From the NCBI GenBank assembly GCA_963768075.1, contig CAVYHD010000002.1, forward strand, positions 455,656 through 519,655: DNA of 64,000 bases, written 5' to 3'. Shown here one piece after another: positions 63,271 through 64,000 of the stretch (the stretch's first letter is position 1; each line of letters starts with the position of its first letter). This stretch comes from QHXW01 sp963768075 (GTDB lineage Bacteria > Acidobacteriota > Terriglobia > Bryobacterales > Bryobacteraceae). The notes beneath the pieces are model-generated. The model saw nothing but the letters and a program-made list of their open reading frames with translations, ran no database searches and was not told the DNA's origin. The position numbers and the translations under genes were made by a program.

Positions 63271-64000
63271 ATGCCGGACAAGGTGCAAAAGAAGCTCGCC
63301 GAAGCGCGACGAACCATACGGGAGCAGGCCCGGGAACTTGCGGAACTGCGTCATCATCAAGCAGACCTGCGATTCGCACAGGGGTTGCGTGAAGTGCTGC
63401 TGAAAACCGCCAGCGCCGCCACAATTGGCGCTCCGGCCGGCCACAATACCGTGCTCGAAGACATCGTGAAGACCGCCGCGGACGTAATGAGTGCCCGGGC
63501 CGCCTCTCTTTTTGTGGTTGACGAGGAAAGCGGCGAGCTCGTTTTTCAAGTCGCTCTGGGCGATAAAGCGGAAGCGGTCAAGCACTTTCGAATACCACTC
63601 GGCACCGGAATCGCAGGCTACGTCGCGTCCACCGGCCAACCGCTTGTCATTACCAACGCCGCAGAAGACCCGCGGTTCGTCCGCAATATCGGTCAGGCGA
63701 TAGGCTATATCCCACAGACGATTCTGTGTGTGCCGCTTTACTTCAACGGCAGTGTTGTCGGAGTGCTGGAGTTGTTGGACAAAACCGGCGATGAGCCGTT
63801 CTCTTCGGGAGATATGGAGCTCCTGGTCCGTTTTGCCAATCTGGCCGCTCTTGCTCTCGACCAGTCGCGCCTGATCAATGATTTGCGTTTACTATTCCGT
63901 ACGCTGCTGTTGGAGGTGGTTCAGGTTGAGGATCCGGAGGAGCTCTCCGCGTTTGCCGAGCGGGCAGCCAATCACTCCGGGCAAACAAACGCATTAACTC
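63271..64000 (+). CDS. GAF-domain sensor protein, C-terminus outside window
   Basis: First ~243 residues of a cytoplasmic signalling protein. N-terminal coiled coil (KVQKKLAEARRTIREQAREL AELR), then a GAF domain: VLEDIVKTAADVMSARAASL FVVDEESGELVF, PLGTGIAGYVASTGQPLVIT NAAEDPRF, ILCVPLYFNGSVVGVLELLD KTGDEPFS. After the GAF comes a helical linker; the output domain is cut off, so kinase, diguanylate cyclase and phosphatase are all possible. It is 209 bases downstream of TfuA on the same strand, too far to call it part of that operon. Confidence 0.85.
   Translation, partial: MPDKVQKKLAEARRTIREQARELAELRHHQADLRFAQGLREVLLKTASAATIGAPAGHNTVLEDIVKTAADVMSARAASLFVVDEESGELVFQVALGDKAEAVKHFRIPLGTGIAGYVASTGQPLVITNAAEDPRFVRNIGQAIGYIPQTILCVPLYFNGSVVGVLELLDKTGDEPFSSGDMELLVRFANLAALALDQSRLINDLRLLFRTLLLEVVQVEDPEELSAFAERAANHSGQTNALT

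Noticed and set aside
1..64000. CRISPR array, tRNA or rRNA genes, prophage
   Set aside because: I found no regularly spaced direct repeats, no tRNA-like cloverleaf and no phage structural genes by reading.

Overview
The window is a 64 kb piece of a GC-rich (about 60%) chromosome that looks like an Acidobacteriota genome of the Solibacter/Bryobacter type. The pointers are three very large TonB-dependent receptors with an N-terminal carboxypeptidase-regulatory-like domain, a TIGR03435-family protein, PQQ-type secreted beta-propellers, DUF885 and DUF362 proteins, and Tat-signal sugar-type enzymes. This is inferred from gene content only; there is no rRNA in the window.

Layout. 1-13 kb: degradative, exported functions (amidohydrolase, formamidase-like protein, YVTN propeller, DsbA-like protein, a broken TonB receptor, a glycoside-hydrolase-like protein beside an intact TonB receptor), then acetate kinase. 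14-22 kb: two TPR proteins, a zinc-ribbon membrane protein, rarA and a TrmH-type methyltransferase. 22-27 kb: YdcF-like, nitrilase, DUF362, J-domain and NagX-like membrane proteins. 27-30 kb: zwf-opcA-pgl (oxidative pentose phosphate pathway). 30-34 kb: trpD and the sucC-sucD-ndk operon. 35.4 kb: RNase P RNA. 36-43 kb: an oxidoreductase/DegT/cytochrome P460 operon, an ABC exporter operon with a VOC gene inside it, and a REP-associated transposase between two palindromes. 43-47 kb: an AMP-ligase / acyl-CoA-reductase-like / glycosyltransferase operon. 47-57 kb: two PQQ propellers, a third TonB receptor, a Gfo/Idh/MocA protein, a DUF885 metallopeptidase and an esterase.

The most interesting part is 57.6-63.1 kb. 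It is a compact same-strand cluster that reads as a RiPP (ribosomally made, modified peptide) pathway: YcaO enzyme, B12-type radical SAM enzyme, an 85-residue precursor-like peptide, a hairpin, a second YcaO enzyme and a TfuA protein. Three joints are 4-base stop/start overlaps. YcaO plus TfuA is the known pair for backbone thioamide formation. The precursor has a Nif11/NHLP-like acidic helical leader and a short cysteine-free C-terminal tail, so the product would be a thioamidated and radical-SAM-modified peptide of a kind I do not recognise.

A caution applies to the whole window. Many genes carry one-base frameshifts, including the TCA gene sucC and zwf, and several lie in homopolymer runs. 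Reading frames on both sides are well conserved and the stop/start overlaps remain in register, so I think most of these are sequence errors rather than gene decay. The same applies to the frameshifts in the radical SAM gene and the second YcaO gene.
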